This document shows, in pieces, positions 22,740 through 31,994 of a DNA stretch of 64,000 nucleotides (within the stretch, counting starts at the first letter, position 1; each line of letters opens with the position of its first letter). A program made the position numbers and the translations under genes. The notes beneath the pieces were generated by a model that ran no database searches, was not told the DNA's origin, and saw nothing but the letters and a program-made list of their open reading frames with translations. The stretch lies in NCBI GenBank assembly GCA_963750015.1, contig CAVVPU010000221.1, forward strand, positions 1 to 64,000. The letters run 5' to 3'. Source of the DNA: CAVVNC01 sp963750015. Its GTDB lineage: Bacteria > Desulfobacterota > Syntrophorhabdia > Syntrophorhabdales > WCHB1-27.

Positions 22740-24869
22740 ATGGCAAGCCGCAATTTTAAGAGATTGCTCGAACCAGGTCGAATAGGTTCGATAACGACCA
22801 GGAACAGGATAGTGAAGACAGGTGCAGGAACGCACTACTGGCACGAGAGCGAGCTGCACATGAATGAGACGACCAAGACCTTCTACGAGGCGATCGCCCG
22901 GGGAGGCGCGGGACTCGTGGTCGTCGAGTCGCCGATCATCGATTACCCCCGAGGCGGGCGAGGACACAGATACCGTTTTGACGATGACAAGTTCATTCCC
23001 GGAATGAACGATCTGGTTGAGGCGATCCACAAGCACGGCTGCCCCACCTTCATGCAGATGAATCATGACGGACCATGGCAGACGGGAACAGGCACCCGTA
23101 CACCGAGCGGAAAAGCGGGTCCACCTTCGGATTCCGAGTACACCCGTCCGGGCTCCGTCGCGGCATCACCGGTGAGCCTCGACTTTGATATGGACATGCA
23201 CAACGAGGTGCCGAGAGCACTGAGCATAGAGGAGATCGAGGATATTGTGGATAGGTTCGGTGCCGCCGCTCTCAGGGCACGCAAGGCCGGATTCGACGGC
23301 GTCGATCTGAACGCGGGAAGCAGTCATCTGTTTCACAACTTCCTCTCCCCCTTCTGGAACAAGCGGCAGGATGCATACGGAGGAAGTCTGGAGAACAGGG
23401 CGCGCCTGACCGTAAACACGATCCGTGAGATGAAGAAGCGCGCCGGCCAGGACTTTCCTGTGGCGGTGCTCATCAACGGTATCGAGATGGGAAGGGCCAT
23501 CGGCATCGATGACAGCCTCTGCCTGACTGCCGACGACAGCAGAAAGATAGCCAAGCTCCTCGAGGAAGCAGGCGCCGATGCCATCCAGATAAGAAGCCAC
23601 TGGCTCGGGTATCACGTGGCCGGGTTTCTTCCCGACCTTTTCTTCTATCCCGAGCCTCCCATACCCTTGGAGTCCTTTCCCAAGGAGTATAACCGGAGTC
23701 AACGGGGCGCTGCGGCCAATGTCTACCTCACGGCCGCCTTGAAGAAAGTGGTATCAATCCCGGTTATCATCGTCGGCAGACTCGATCCCGTGCTCGGGGA
23801 GAAGATCCTGCGGGCGGGAGAGGCGGACTTCATCGGAATGACGAGGCGGCTTTTTGCAGACCCCGAGCTTCCCAATAAGCTCCGGGCGGGAAGGTATGAG
23901 GACATCGCGCCCTGCACCGCCTGTGACACCTGTTTGGATGCCTGGGTGGTAAAGCGCCATTGCAGGATAAACGCTGCCCTGGGAACCGAGCATTACGTTA
24001 TCGACAAAGCAGTGAAGAAGAAAAAGGTCATGGTGGTCGGCGGTGGACCGGCGGGGATGGAGGCAGCCAGGGTAGCTGCCTTAAGGGGCCATGAGGTGAC
24101 CCTCTACGAGGGCTCGCGCAAACTGGGCGGATTACTGCCCCTCGCGTCGCTCGTAAAAGGCCTCGAAATAGAGGACCTGCCAGCCATAGTTCGCTATCTG
24201 AGAAGACAGATCAAGGAATTGGGCGTGGCAGTGCATCTCGGTGAAGAGGTTACTCCTGAGCTTGTCGAAAAGGTTAAACCCGACGTCGTTTTCATAGCCA
24301 CGGGCGGCGTTCCCGAGCAACCCAAGATTCCGGGAATAGAAAGGCCTATCGTGAAGAGCAATGCCCAGCTCCATAGCATGCTGAAGCTATACTTGAGGTT
24401 TTTCGGGCCGAAGCTTCTGAGGTGGCTCACGAAGTTTTGGATGCCTTTGGGCAAAAGGATCGTCGTCGTGGGCGGAGGCATACACGGGTGCGAAATGGCC
24501 GAGTTCCTGGTAAAACGGGGCAGAAAGGTTACTATAGTGGAAGCAACGGATGCATTGGGGGACGGGATGGTGACGAGGGTGAAGCCCCATCTTTTTCGGT
24601 GGTTCGACAGAAAGGGCGTGAGAGTTTTCACCGGGGCCGCCATCGATGAGATTACCGACCGGGGTCTGATTATAAAAACCAAAGAAGGAAAAAGAGAAAC
24701 GATCGAGGCCGACAATGTGGCGGTTGCCTTGCCTCTAGCAGCGGACACCAGGTTACTCGACCGTATCATGGGGAAGGTGCCGGAGGTTTACGCGATAGGC
24801 GATTGCACTAAGCCGGGACTCATAGCCGACGCCATAGCGGACGGCTGGAAACGGGCGAACGCTATCTAA
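22740..24869 (+). CDS. NADH:flavin oxidoreductase / 2,4-dienoyl-CoA reductase family enzyme
   Basis: This 709-residue protein has an N-terminal old-yellow-enzyme FMN barrel (PGRIGSITTRNRIVKTGAGT, GFDGVDLNAGSSHLFHNFLS, IGMTRRLFADPELPNKL), a [4Fe-4S] linker with Cys in CTACDTCLDAWVVKRHC, and a C-terminal FAD/NAD(P) module (KKVMVVGGGPAGMEAARVAA and RIVVVGGGIHGCEMAEFL). This is the domain order of FadH and of BaiCD-like enoate reductases. It would reduce an activated C=C bond with NAD(P)H or the reverse. Its 3' end overlaps the stop of the convergent IclR gene. It is the last gene of the plus-strand set that starts with the substrate-binding protein. Confidence 0.9.
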   Translation: MASRNFKRLLEPGRIGSITTRNRIVKTGAGTHYWHESELHMNETTKTFYEAIARGGAGLVVVESPIIDYPRGGRGHRYRFDDDKFIPGMNDLVEAIHKHGCPTFMQMNHDGPWQTGTGTRTPSGKAGPPSDSEYTRPGSVAASPVSLDFDMDMHNEVPRALSIEEIEDIVDRFGAAALRARKAGFDGVDLNAGSSHLFHNFLSPFWNKRQDAYGGSLENRARLTVNTIREMKKRAGQDFPVAVLINGIEMGRAIGIDDSLCLTADDSRKIAKLLEEAGADAIQIRSHWLGYHVAGFLPDLFFYPEPPIPLESFPKEYNRSQRGAAANVYLTAALKKVVSIPVIIVGRLDPVLGEKILRAGEADFIGMTRRLFADPELPNKLRAGRYEDIAPCTACDTCLDAWVVKRHCRINAALGTEHYVIDKAVKKKKVMVVGGGPAGMEAARVAALRGHEVTLYEGSRKLGGLLPLASLVKGLEIEDLPAIVRYLRRQIKELGVAVHLGEEVTPELVEKVKPDVVFIATGGVPEQPKIPGIERPIVKSNAQLHSMLKLYLRFFGPKLLRWLTKFWMPLGKRIVVVGGGIHGCEMAEFLVKRGRKVTIVEATDALGDGMVTRVKPHLFRWFDRKGVRVFTGAAIDEITDRGLIIKTKEGKRETIEADNVAVALPLAADTRLLDRIMGKVPEVYAIGDCTKPGLIADAIADGWKRANAI

Positions 24870-25653
24870 GGAAGCTGGGGGTGCCTGTTGTATCCTAATT
24901 GACGGGAGATGAAGAGGGCCTTCTCCGTGAGATAAGATATGAGCCTCCGGGAGCCTGTCGTCGGTCATCACCGATTTTCTTCCCGCCACGTCTAACTGGG
25001 CAACAAGATCTCCCCGGGCATCGAATACGGGAGTCTGCAAGACCCCTCACACCTTCACGGGTTCCCTCGTCATCGAGGGCGTAGCCCTGTTTTCTTACCC
25101 GGGTCAGCTCTTTCCTCATCGATTCGGCCTCTGTGATCGTGTGAGACGTGAATCTGGCAAAGGTAAGAGACTTCAGAATCCGCTCCCGTTCTTCGTCGGT
25201 CATGTAAGCAAGGAAGAGCAGTCCGTAGGCTGTCGAATGGAGAGGAGCATCGGAGCCGAGGATATGCATTCCCGGATCGCCTTCGAAGCGCATACGGTCT
25301 ACCACGATGACTCTGTCGTTTTCGAAAATCGCCCAGCCCGTAAAGAGCTTGAGATCACTCGCGACCTGTTCGAGGTGAGGAAGGATCACCGGTCGCAGCG
25401 GATGGGTCATCACGTAAAGCAGGCCCGCCTGAAGAAACCGGGCGCCGACCCGGTACCTCCCGGTCTCGTGGTCCCTCATGAAAAGACGTTCGGCCTCGAG
25501 GGTCTTGAGCATCCGAGAGACCTTGCTTGGAAGCATCTGCAAGGTCTTGGAGATATCGCTCACGCTTCTCTCCCCTCCATCCGTGGCCTCGAAGAGTGAG
25601 AGGATCCTTCCGAAATCTTTGAGCGTCTTGTAGCGTAGGTCGTCGGTGGCCAT
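24866..25653 (-). pseudogene. IclR-family regulator with two frameshifts near its 3' end
   Basis: From ATG 25653 (MATDDLRYKTLKDFG) the winged HTH (DISKTLQMLPSKVSRMLKTL) and the IclR effector domain (HSTAYGLLFLAYM, EGVRGL) read in one frame. QTPVFDARGDLVAQLDVAG then continues in a second frame after skipping a base at about 25038. ISYLTEKALFISRQLGY continues in a third frame after skipping one at about 24941, and ends at a TAG overlapping the convergent reductase gene. Joined, it is a normal protein of about 262 residues. Unjoined, the effector domain is damaged. It is the last gene of the minus-strand ABC/flavoprotein operon and probably regulated it. Confidence 0.75.
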
Positions 25654-25663
25654 TACACGTTCA

Positions 25664-26341
25664 TTACGACCGCTTATCCATCCGGGTCCGGCTCGGATCA
25701 CCCTCGAGACCCCCCAGAAGCCACTCGTCTGCGCCGGGAATCTTCATCTCGAAGGTGGAGTCGACACTAGTGTAGTCGTAATAGCCGAGCCGGGCGAGAG
25801 GCCTGATCTTCAGGATGTCGAGGCGGCCGTCAGGAAGTATGACCTCATCCTTTATATGGATGAGGACCACGCGGCCGATGACGAGGTCGATAGAGCCCTT
25901 GCCCCTGTTCCCCGGAAGCCGTATGGTCTGGTGATGAAGACATTCGAACTGGACGGGCGATTCGGCGACCCTGCTTGGACTCACACGGATCGAAGGAGCC
26001 TTGGTGACGCCGGCAAGGTCAAACTCGTCAATCTCGGGGGGGACGTCGGCTGCCGAGCGATTGACAGCCTCCCTCAAATCATAGGTGGCCATGTTGTAGA
26101 CGAATTCCCCCGTCTCTTCGATGTTTACCACGGTGTCTTTTCTCTTGCTCTGCCCCGCGCCTGCGGAGAACATGACAAAAGGCGGATCGAAACCCAGGTT
26201 TTGGAACTGACTGTAAGGGGCAAGGTTTTCTACCCCTTTGGCGCTGATCGAGGAGATCCATCCTATTGGACGGGGTACTACACAAGACTTGAAAGGGCCG
26301 CGGGCAAGGCCGTGGTCGTTTTTTTCGGGGTCATAGTGCAT
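25664..26341 (-). CDS. Flavin reductase-like (DIM6/NTAB) FMN-binding protein
   Basis: This 225-residue protein carries the split-barrel flavin-reductase fold pattern: VVPRPIGWISSISAKGVENL and APYSQFQNLGFDPPFVMFSA, followed by KDTVVNIEETGEFVYNMAT. Relatives reduce free FMN for a partner oxygenase or act directly as FMN enzymes. In this anaerobic context it may instead be a stand-alone reductase. It lies 10 bp upstream of the IclR start and 117 bp downstream of an FAD oxidoreductase on the same strand, so it belongs to the long ABC/flavoprotein operon. Confidence 0.85.
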   Translation of the reverse strand: MHYDPEKNDHGLARGPFKSCVVPRPIGWISSISAKGVENLAPYSQFQNLGFDPPFVMFSAGAGQSKRKDTVVNIEETGEFVYNMATYDLREAVNRSAADVPPEIDEFDLAGVTKAPSIRVSPSRVAESPVQFECLHHQTIRLPGNRGKGSIDLVIGRVVLIHIKDEVILPDGRLDILKIRPLARLGYYDYTSVDSTFEMKIPGADEWLLGGLEGDPSRTRMDKRS

Positions 26342-26458
26342 CAGATTTCCTCCCTGGATTTCCTTGGTTCACACGTTTTACCATACTTCCTCTTTTCGGC
26401 TGCCAACGAGCCGGACACCATGGGAAGAAGAAACGTTTCTCCCCATCTGTCTTTCCTC

Positions 26459-27814
26459 TTAATGGGGAAGGGGGACCCCCTGCTTCCTCAACGAATCCCG
26501 CAGCTCACGGTAGTCTATCTTCCTCACGTTTACGTTGTTCTTTATCGCCAAGGCCGCCGCAGTCCCCGCGGCCTGTCCCGTGGCTATGCAGTGGGGGATC
26601 AGGTTTACCATGTCATTGGCCTCCGTATCCGACGAGAAGCTGCGGCCCGCGACCAATAACCCGTCCACTTTCTCCGGCACGAGGGCCCGGTACGGGAAAT
26701 AGAGAAGGGGGCTCCAGCCTTCCCTCGGCTTGTAACGAGGAATGGTGGCGATGGTGTCTTCGTGAACGGTTCCGAGACGTATGTCTTCTCCGGTGATCGT
26801 GTATTCACCCTTCAATCTGCGGGCTCCCCTGGTCCCTGTCTGGGATGCCGTGTCGAGGATGAAGCTGTTCTCGAACGTAGGGAAGTTATTCTTCATAAAC
26901 TCATGGGCCTTCCGCATTATTTTGCGCATCATTACTTCCACCTGGGTGAGGTCTTCCACCTTGGTGCAGTCGAGGTCGGGTATCCAGTTATTGAACCACA
27001 TCACGTCATTGCGCGGAGTGGGCAAGGGCAGGAGCCTGGTGCCCGCAACCTTGGCGAGTTCGTTCATGAGCCGTGTAAACCTGTCCGGCTCTGCTTCACG
27101 GAAGTCACAGTACTTCTGATAATCGCAGTTGCCCAGTCTGAAGACAAGGGCAATCATCGAGCTTCTTAAAGAGCGGTCGAGAGCACCGTCGAACTCGGCG
27201 CCTGCCGACGAGAGCAAGTCCCCGTCCCCGGTTGCGTCGATCAATATCTTCCCAAGCACCGCCCGTCTGCCCGATTTACTCTCGAAGATCGCTCCGCGCA
27301 GACCGTCCTGGCCGATGAGGGCCTTGGTTCCCCAGGAATGGAGATAGAGCTTTACTCCTGCCTCTTCCACCATGTCGTTGAGCACGCATTTGAGCAATTC
27401 CGGATCTACCCAGGCGGTATAGACCACCCGGCCGTCGTTCACGTTGCCGAAGAAACGCTGCCAGCGTTTGACAAGGTTTTTGTCGGTCGACCCGCACTCC
27501 TTCAGAAGGGGGTGCAAAGCTCCATTGACTGCATCCAGCCTCTCCAGCCACTCCTGAGTGAGACCGAGGATATATGCTTCTTCGCCGCCGTTGCTCATGT
27601 GGGGTATCTGTATCACGATTCCCCCCGTGGCCATGCCGCCCAGATGGCCGTATCTTTCAAGGAGGACCGTCTTTGCACCGTTTCGGGCCGCGGCTATGGC
27701 AGCCGAATGGCCTCCCGGACCTCCGCCTACCACGACGACGTCGGCCTCATAGCACACATCTATCTCAGATGCCGGTTCCGTAATTATTTTTTTATCAGAT
27801 GAATTCGAGTTCAA
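26459..27814 (-). CDS. FAD-dependent oxidoreductase (FAD_oxidored type), TTG start
   Basis: This 451-residue protein has the dinucleotide motif ADVVVVGGGPGGHSAAIAAAR near residue 25 with the acidic end of the second strand at LLERYGHLGGMATGG, and the second FAD motif DGLLVAGRSFSSDTEAND near residue 390. LIDATGDGDLLSSAG is typical of the FAD_oxidored group found in anaerobes. The start codon is TTG at 27814, with AAGGAGG seven bases before it and no upstream ATG in frame. It follows an M24 gene by 13 bp. The substrate is unknown; it probably oxidises or reduces the imported compound of this operon. Confidence 0.85.
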   Translation of the reverse strand: MNSNSSDKKIITEPASEIDVCYEADVVVVGGGPGGHSAAIAAARNGAKTVLLERYGHLGGMATGGIVIQIPHMSNGGEEAYILGLTQEWLERLDAVNGALHPLLKECGSTDKNLVKRWQRFFGNVNDGRVVYTAWVDPELLKCVLNDMVEEAGVKLYLHSWGTKALIGQDGLRGAIFESKSGRRAVLGKILIDATGDGDLLSSAGAEFDGALDRSLRSSMIALVFRLGNCDYQKYCDFREAEPDRFTRLMNELAKVAGTRLLPLPTPRNDVMWFNNWIPDLDCTKVEDLTQVEVMMRKIMRKAHEFMKNNFPTFENSFILDTASQTGTRGARRLKGEYTITGEDIRLGTVHEDTIATIPRYKPREGWSPLLYFPYRALVPEKVDGLLVAGRSFSSDTEANDMVNLIPHCIATGQAAGTAAALAIKNNVNVRKIDYRELRDSLRKQGVPLPH

Positions 27815-27827
27815 AGTAGATCCTCCT

Positions 27828-28946
27828 TTACTCTCCGATCAGTTCCTTCGCCAGATCGATTTTGCTCAGCCTTTCTGCCCCTGTCTCGGTGATCACGTAA
27901 GTATAACCCATACCGCAGCCGTCACCCCCGATCTTTGTGAGCACGCTCGGGTGGATGGCGATCACCATGCCCGGTTTCAGGATGGTGTCGTTTGACTCGG
28001 TGATCGACCAGAAATCGAGCACGTCGAGGCCGAGGGAGTGGCCGGGGCGGAAGGGGGAGATGAACCCCTTTTCTTTTATGGCATCTATAAGAAGGCGAGC
28101 CAACTCGGAGACGGGCGTCCCCGGACCGAGGATGGATTGCATCTTCTTATCCGCCTGGTTCCATGCGGCCACCATGCTCCGCACATGGGGGAGATAGTCA
28201 TCCACCGGCAGAGTCACGGGCAGTTGCGAATAGTAGCCGTCGAAGGAGGGCGTGATCTCCATGAAAAGGGTCCCGTGGGCTTCGAGCCTGTCTTGTGTCG
28301 GAACGAAAGACATGTTCATGGTGGAGCCTGCCGCATCGATCAGGTCGAAGCCATACTCACACCCCATGCTATGGGCGATCTTCTTCACCTCTCCATAGAT
28401 CTCGTATTCGCTCAGGCCCGGTGAGATTATCTCCCGGAGTCTTCTGTAAACCTTATCTGCAACCGCCGCTGCGGCCCGCGTCTTTTCGATCTCTTCCGCG
28501 CTTTTGACCGACCTCAAAGATTCAAAGATCCTCACTGAATCGACGAGTCTGCCGCCAAACCTCTCTGCCACTGCCAGGTACATGGGGACCCCCATGCACG
28601 TCATGCCGACGAGGCCTACCTTATTCCCCCTGTCGAAACGGGAGAGCTCGAGGACAGCCTGATCTGCCGGCGTGGTGGTTCCTCTCAATTCGAACAGATC
28701 GTAAGCCGCCATGAATCGGGGGAGCTTCGGAGAGGCTGCGAATACGGGGTCCGAAAGAAAAACCGGGGTTCCGTCCAAAGGAAGTATGCAACAACCTCCC
28801 CTTCCCAAACCTGCCACATAGCGAACGTTTCCTCGGTTGAAATCCTCGTTGATTCCCACGATGAGGAGGGAATCGAGGCCATCGGCCTTCATAAGCTCCC
28901 GGATGGCTGTGTGGCGCCTTTGAAATTCCTGCACTGAAATGCTCAT
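27828..28946 (-). CDS. M24-family (creatinase/prolidase fold) protein lacking metal ligands
   Basis: This 372-residue protein has the N-terminal creatinase-type domain (IRELMKADGLDSLLIVG) and the pita-bread domain (SVKSAEEIEKTRAAAAVADK). Ligand positions read LFMEITPSFDGYYSQ (the Asp pair is absent), RPGHSLGLDVLD (the His is present), and MVIAIHPSVL, where the TxEP Glu is His as in the other two M24 genes of this window. The ATG overlaps the stop of the NTF2-like gene, so they are coupled. It is likely a metal-independent creatinase-like hydrolase rather than an aminopeptidase. It belongs to the same operon as a peptide-type ABC importer. Confidence 0.82.
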   Translation of the reverse strand: MSISVQEFQRRHTAIRELMKADGLDSLLIVGINEDFNRGNVRYVAGLGRGGCCILPLDGTPVFLSDPVFAASPKLPRFMAAYDLFELRGTTTPADQAVLELSRFDRGNKVGLVGMTCMGVPMYLAVAERFGGRLVDSVRIFESLRSVKSAEEIEKTRAAAAVADKVYRRLREIISPGLSEYEIYGEVKKIAHSMGCEYGFDLIDAAGSTMNMSFVPTQDRLEAHGTLFMEITPSFDGYYSQLPVTLPVDDYLPHVRSMVAAWNQADKKMQSILGPGTPVSELARLLIDAIKEKGFISPFRPGHSLGLDVLDFWSITESNDTILKPGMVIAIHPSVLTKIGGDGCGMGYTYVITETGAERLSKIDLAKELIGE

Positions 28947-29407
28947 TTACCTGCTCCTTTCCCGTCGGTAGACCCGAGAAACCCGGGCCACGGACGAACC
29001 ATTTTCATTTGACTGAATTTCCACTCTCCGTCTCTCTTTACGTATTCGCAATCATACCTGCCCTGTATCCATTGAGCCGGTGTCGGCTCTGCAAGGAAGC
29101 GGTAGAACATCCAATGGCCCTCGGCCCTGTCCCCCTCCACCTTGATCACCGGCTGGCCCGTAAAATGGCCGTCTCTCGATCCAAGCACGTTTTGTCGGAT
29201 CACATCCCGGAAGAAAGGCCCGACTTCCGTTTTGCCCTTGAGTCGGCCATAATTCGCCACCTCCACTTCAACCTCTTCGACGAAGCAGTCCAACGCCTTG
29301 TCCATATCGAGATTCGAGATGTGAAAGAGATATTCCCTATGCAACTCCTTGATACTCTCCTTGTCTTCCAGTACCTGGACCTTCTTTTCCAATTCTTCCC
29401 GCGTCAT
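28943..29407 (-). CDS. NTF2/SnoaL-like small protein
   Basis: This 154-residue protein starts at ATG 29407 behind GGAGG (MTREELEKKVQVLEDKESIK), with an N-terminal helix and then the SnoaL_4-type cone fold: LHREYLFHISNLDMDKALDC, RDGHFTGQPVIKVEGDRAEG and a C-terminal WKFSQMKMVRPW. The fold serves as an isomerase, dehydratase or ligand-binding domain; the catalytic type cannot be told here. An upstream open extension to 29533 crosses a strong hairpin and is rejected. It is translationally coupled to the M24 gene, so both may act on the same substrate. Confidence 0.8.
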   Translation of the reverse strand: MTREELEKKVQVLEDKESIKELHREYLFHISNLDMDKALDCFVEEVEVEVANYGRLKGKTEVGPFFRDVIRQNVLGSRDGHFTGQPVIKVEGDRAEGHWMFYRFLAEPTPAQWIQGRYDCEYVKRDGEWKFSQMKMVRPWPGFLGSTDGKGAGK

Positions 29408-29474
29408 GTATCCTCCGTCTGAAGCCCGCATGATAGGTCCCGAAAGCGACGGGTGCTCAACTGTTTTTTTCGAA

Positions 29475-29510
29475 CAGGGGGGAAGGAGGAAATTTTCTCC
29501 TTCCCCCCTG
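29475..29510 (-). promoter_or_regulatory. Perfect 14-bp hairpin after the substrate-binding-protein gene
   Basis: 29475-29488 pairs with 29497-29510 around an 8-nt loop, directly downstream of the SBP stop, without a T-run. Such hairpins often protect the SBP part of an operon mRNA and give it higher expression than the downstream genes. Confidence 0.6.
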
Positions 29511-29517
29511 AGTAGTA

Positions 29518-31053
29518 TTATTCGCTCAGCCACGCCTTGGGCGAGATGTAGCGGTTAGGAACGACGCCGTAGAGGTCATCGTGGATTTTTTTCGATTTCC
29601 CGATGGGCAAGGGCTCGATCGGGATAAAGCTGGAGAGGCAGTACTTGTCTGTCCAGGCCGCCATAAGCTCTTGGGTGAGCTTTTTCTTGGTGGCGAAGTC
29701 GGGTGCCTCGGTCGCCCTTGTATAGAGGTCGAGGACCTCCGGCGGACGGACGACTTCTGAGAACTCGACGCCCCCTCTGGATGCAAAGCCGACCATCTGG
29801 GCAAGGACATCGGGCCGCCCGAAACCCTGCATGCGGATGATCCCGTCCCACCCCTTTGCGAGAGAGGCCATCTCGGCGAACCTCGGCCGCTGGACTCCGT
29901 CCAAGGCCGCATCGATGCCCACTGCCTTCAAGTAACGCTGGATCGCCGTCATCTCATCCATATATACGGGGGAGAGGTTGTAGAAGTGCATCACCGTCTT
30001 GAAGCCGGATGGATAGCCTGCCTGGGCGAGCAGCTCCTTAGCCTTCTGCGGATTATACGGATAGCCTACCACCCCCGGATTATAGGACCAAGCCCCCGGA
30101 GGAGCAAACTGGGTCATGGGCTTGTAGTAGCCGTAGCCGAAGGCCGACGCGAGCCCCTTCTGGTCTATCGCATAGGATAGGGCCCGCCGCACTCTTACGT
30201 CGGCAAAGGGAGATTTGGGGTCCTTGCTGTTGCCTCCGAGGGATCCCACCTGTCCCTCGAAGGGGACGACCATGATGAACCTGCCGTCCGATTCCAGGTC
30301 TTTGGCATCCTTGGGGTCGAGAACCGTAATCAACCTGCCCCCTGTCTTGAAGGACATAAGGTCTGCGGTATAGTTGGAGGAGGCCTGCATCTCTATGCCG
30401 TCGAGATAGGGCTTGCCGCCCCAGTATCCGTCGAACCTCTTCCATTTGATGCCCACGTCCTTCTCCCAGCTCACGAACTGCCAGGCGCCCGTGCCGACCG
30501 GGTTTTTCTCGCACCATGCCTGCCCGTGTTTCTCGAAAGCAGTGGGCGAGATCATGCGGCCCGCGTCAGTGGCGAGCTGACTGATTATCACGTTGTCGAA
30601 GACCGAAAGGTTGAGGCGGACCGTGTGGTCGTCCATTACATCGACCGATGCCACGTGAGCCAGCTCGGTCCTCTTCGCTTCCCTGAACTTGTCGAGGTTC
30701 CATTTGCAGGCCTTGGCGTTGAAGTCGGTCCCGTCATGAAACTTGACCCCTTTCCGCAGGGTTATGGTGATGGTCTTCGCCTTGGCGTCCGCCTTCCAGG
30801 CCGTGGCCAGAAGAGGCACGATCTCCGCCTTCTCGTCGAACCTGAAGAGGCTTTCGACGGCGACGCTTGCCTGCTGGCCGTCGGTCTGGGCGGTCATGGC
30901 GGGAGGGTATCCGATGCAGTAGGGATCGAAGCCGATCATCCTGAGTGTGCCCCCGTACCGCGGTTTGAGGGTCTGGGCGTGTCCCGCCGTAAGACCCACG
31001 AAAAGGAACGCCGCGACTGCCGGAAGGACCATAAGAAGCGTAATCCGTTTCAT
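29518..31053 (-). CDS. ABC transporter substrate-binding protein, family 5
   Basis: This 511-residue protein has a clear Sec signal peptide (MKRITLLMVLPAVAAFLFVG, with cleavage near GHA-Q, residue 26). The mature part has SBP_bac_5 features: IVPLLATAWKADA, ITITLRKGVKFHDGTDFNA, VGTGAWQFVSWEKD and AKELLAQAGYPSGF. It binds a peptide-like or other organic solute in the periplasm and should feed the DppC/DppB-like permeases encoded just upstream. It differs enough from the 18.6-kb SBP to suggest a different or modified ligand. A strong hairpin follows it. Confidence 0.9.
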   Translation of the reverse strand: MKRITLLMVLPAVAAFLFVGLTAGHAQTLKPRYGGTLRMIGFDPYCIGYPPAMTAQTDGQQASVAVESLFRFDEKAEIVPLLATAWKADAKAKTITITLRKGVKFHDGTDFNAKACKWNLDKFREAKRTELAHVASVDVMDDHTVRLNLSVFDNVIISQLATDAGRMISPTAFEKHGQAWCEKNPVGTGAWQFVSWEKDVGIKWKRFDGYWGGKPYLDGIEMQASSNYTADLMSFKTGGRLITVLDPKDAKDLESDGRFIMVVPFEGQVGSLGGNSKDPKSPFADVRVRRALSYAIDQKGLASAFGYGYYKPMTQFAPPGAWSYNPGVVGYPYNPQKAKELLAQAGYPSGFKTVMHFYNLSPVYMDEMTAIQRYLKAVGIDAALDGVQRPRFAEMASLAKGWDGIIRMQGFGRPDVLAQMVGFASRGGVEFSEVVRPPEVLDLYTRATEAPDFATKKKLTQELMAAWTDKYCLSSFIPIEPLPIGKSKKIHDDLYGVVPNRYISPKAWLSE

Positions 31054-31079
31054 TGTTATACCCTCCTCACCTTTTTCAC

Positions 31080-31994
31080 CTAAATTATACCCTTGAGCCG
31101 TGGATCGAGGGCGTCTCTCAACCCGTCACCCGCCATATTGAAGGCCAGGACGACCAGAAGGATGGCGCTGCTGGGAGCGAACGAAAAGACGGGGTTGTCG
31201 AGAATGAAGCGGTATCCGTTGCTCACCATACCGCCCCAGGTCGCCGTCGGCGGTTGTATGCCTATGCCCAGAAAACTGAGCGATGCCTCCTGCATGATGG
31301 CCGATCCGAGATTGATCGACAATAGAACAAGAAGGGGCGGGAAGGCGTTCGGGAGCAGGTGGCGAAGCATGATGCGGCCGCCTCCCGCCCCCATGGAGCG
31401 GGCGGCCGTGATGTACTCTCCTTCCTTCAGGGCCGCCACCTGACCGCACATGAGGCGGCAATAGGTAGGCATCATGCTGATGCCGATGGCGACGAGCACA
31501 TTAAAGAGCCCTCCCCCCAGCACCGCGGCTATGGCGAGCATGAGCACAAGCGGTGGAAGGGCCAGAAGGGCGTCGGTGAACCTCATGATTACCGTGTTGG
31601 TCCAGCCCCCGGCGTAGCCCGCGATGAGCCCCAGCCCCATGCCTATCGTGCCTGCGATGGTGACGGCAACTATGCCGACCAGAAGGGATATCCTCGCGCC
31701 ATATATAATGCGGGCCAGGATGTCCCTGCCCACCTCGTCGGTCCCCAGGAGGTGGGCCCTCGACGGGGCCTGGAGTCTGATTTGGAGGCTTTGCTCATAG
31801 GGGTCGTAAGGCGTTATCACGGGAGCGAAGAGAGCGGTCGCGATGAGCAAAAGGATGACTACTACGCCGCCCACCACGACGGGCCTTCGGGACATCACCC
31901 TTGCCACGCGCCGGAATTCGCGTGCTTCCGCCACGGCGGGACCCGAGAATGTCGAGGCATCGGCGATATCAGCCATGTTTCTCTCTTTCGTCAT
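31080..31994 (-). CDS. ABC transporter permease, DppC/OppC type
   Basis: This 304-residue inner-membrane protein has an N-terminal OppC_N segment (FRRVARVMSRRPVVVGGVV), the DppC-type loop HLLGTDEVGRDILARIIYGA, and the EAA-type coupling motif AARSMGAGGGRIMLRHLLPN near residue 205, with about six helices. It pairs with the DppB-like permease whose stop overlaps its ATG by 4 nt. ATG 31976 is a second possible start with an AGAGAG site. No DppD or DppF ATPase genes follow in this window. Confidence 0.9.
   Translation of the reverse strand: MTKERNMADIADASTFSGPAVAEAREFRRVARVMSRRPVVVGGVVVILLLIATALFAPVITPYDPYEQSLQIRLQAPSRAHLLGTDEVGRDILARIIYGARISLLVGIVAVTIAGTIGMGLGLIAGYAGGWTNTVIMRFTDALLALPPLVLMLAIAAVLGGGLFNVLVAIGISMMPTYCRLMCGQVAALKEGEYITAARSMGAGGGRIMLRHLLPNAFPPLLVLLSINLGSAIMQEASLSFLGIGIQPPTATWGGMVSNGYRFILDNPVFSFAPSSAILLVVLAFNMAGDGLRDALDPRLKGII

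Noticed and set aside
25646..26659. 337-residue plus-strand frame opposite the flavin reductase and FAD genes
   Set aside because: Low-complexity antisense translation; the minus strand has recognisable proteins in the same place.
29461..29517. Rho-independent terminator after the substrate-binding-protein gene
   Set aside because: The stem is strong, but no T-run follows on the minus strand and the operon continues with a coupled gene pair; listed as a stabilising hairpin instead.
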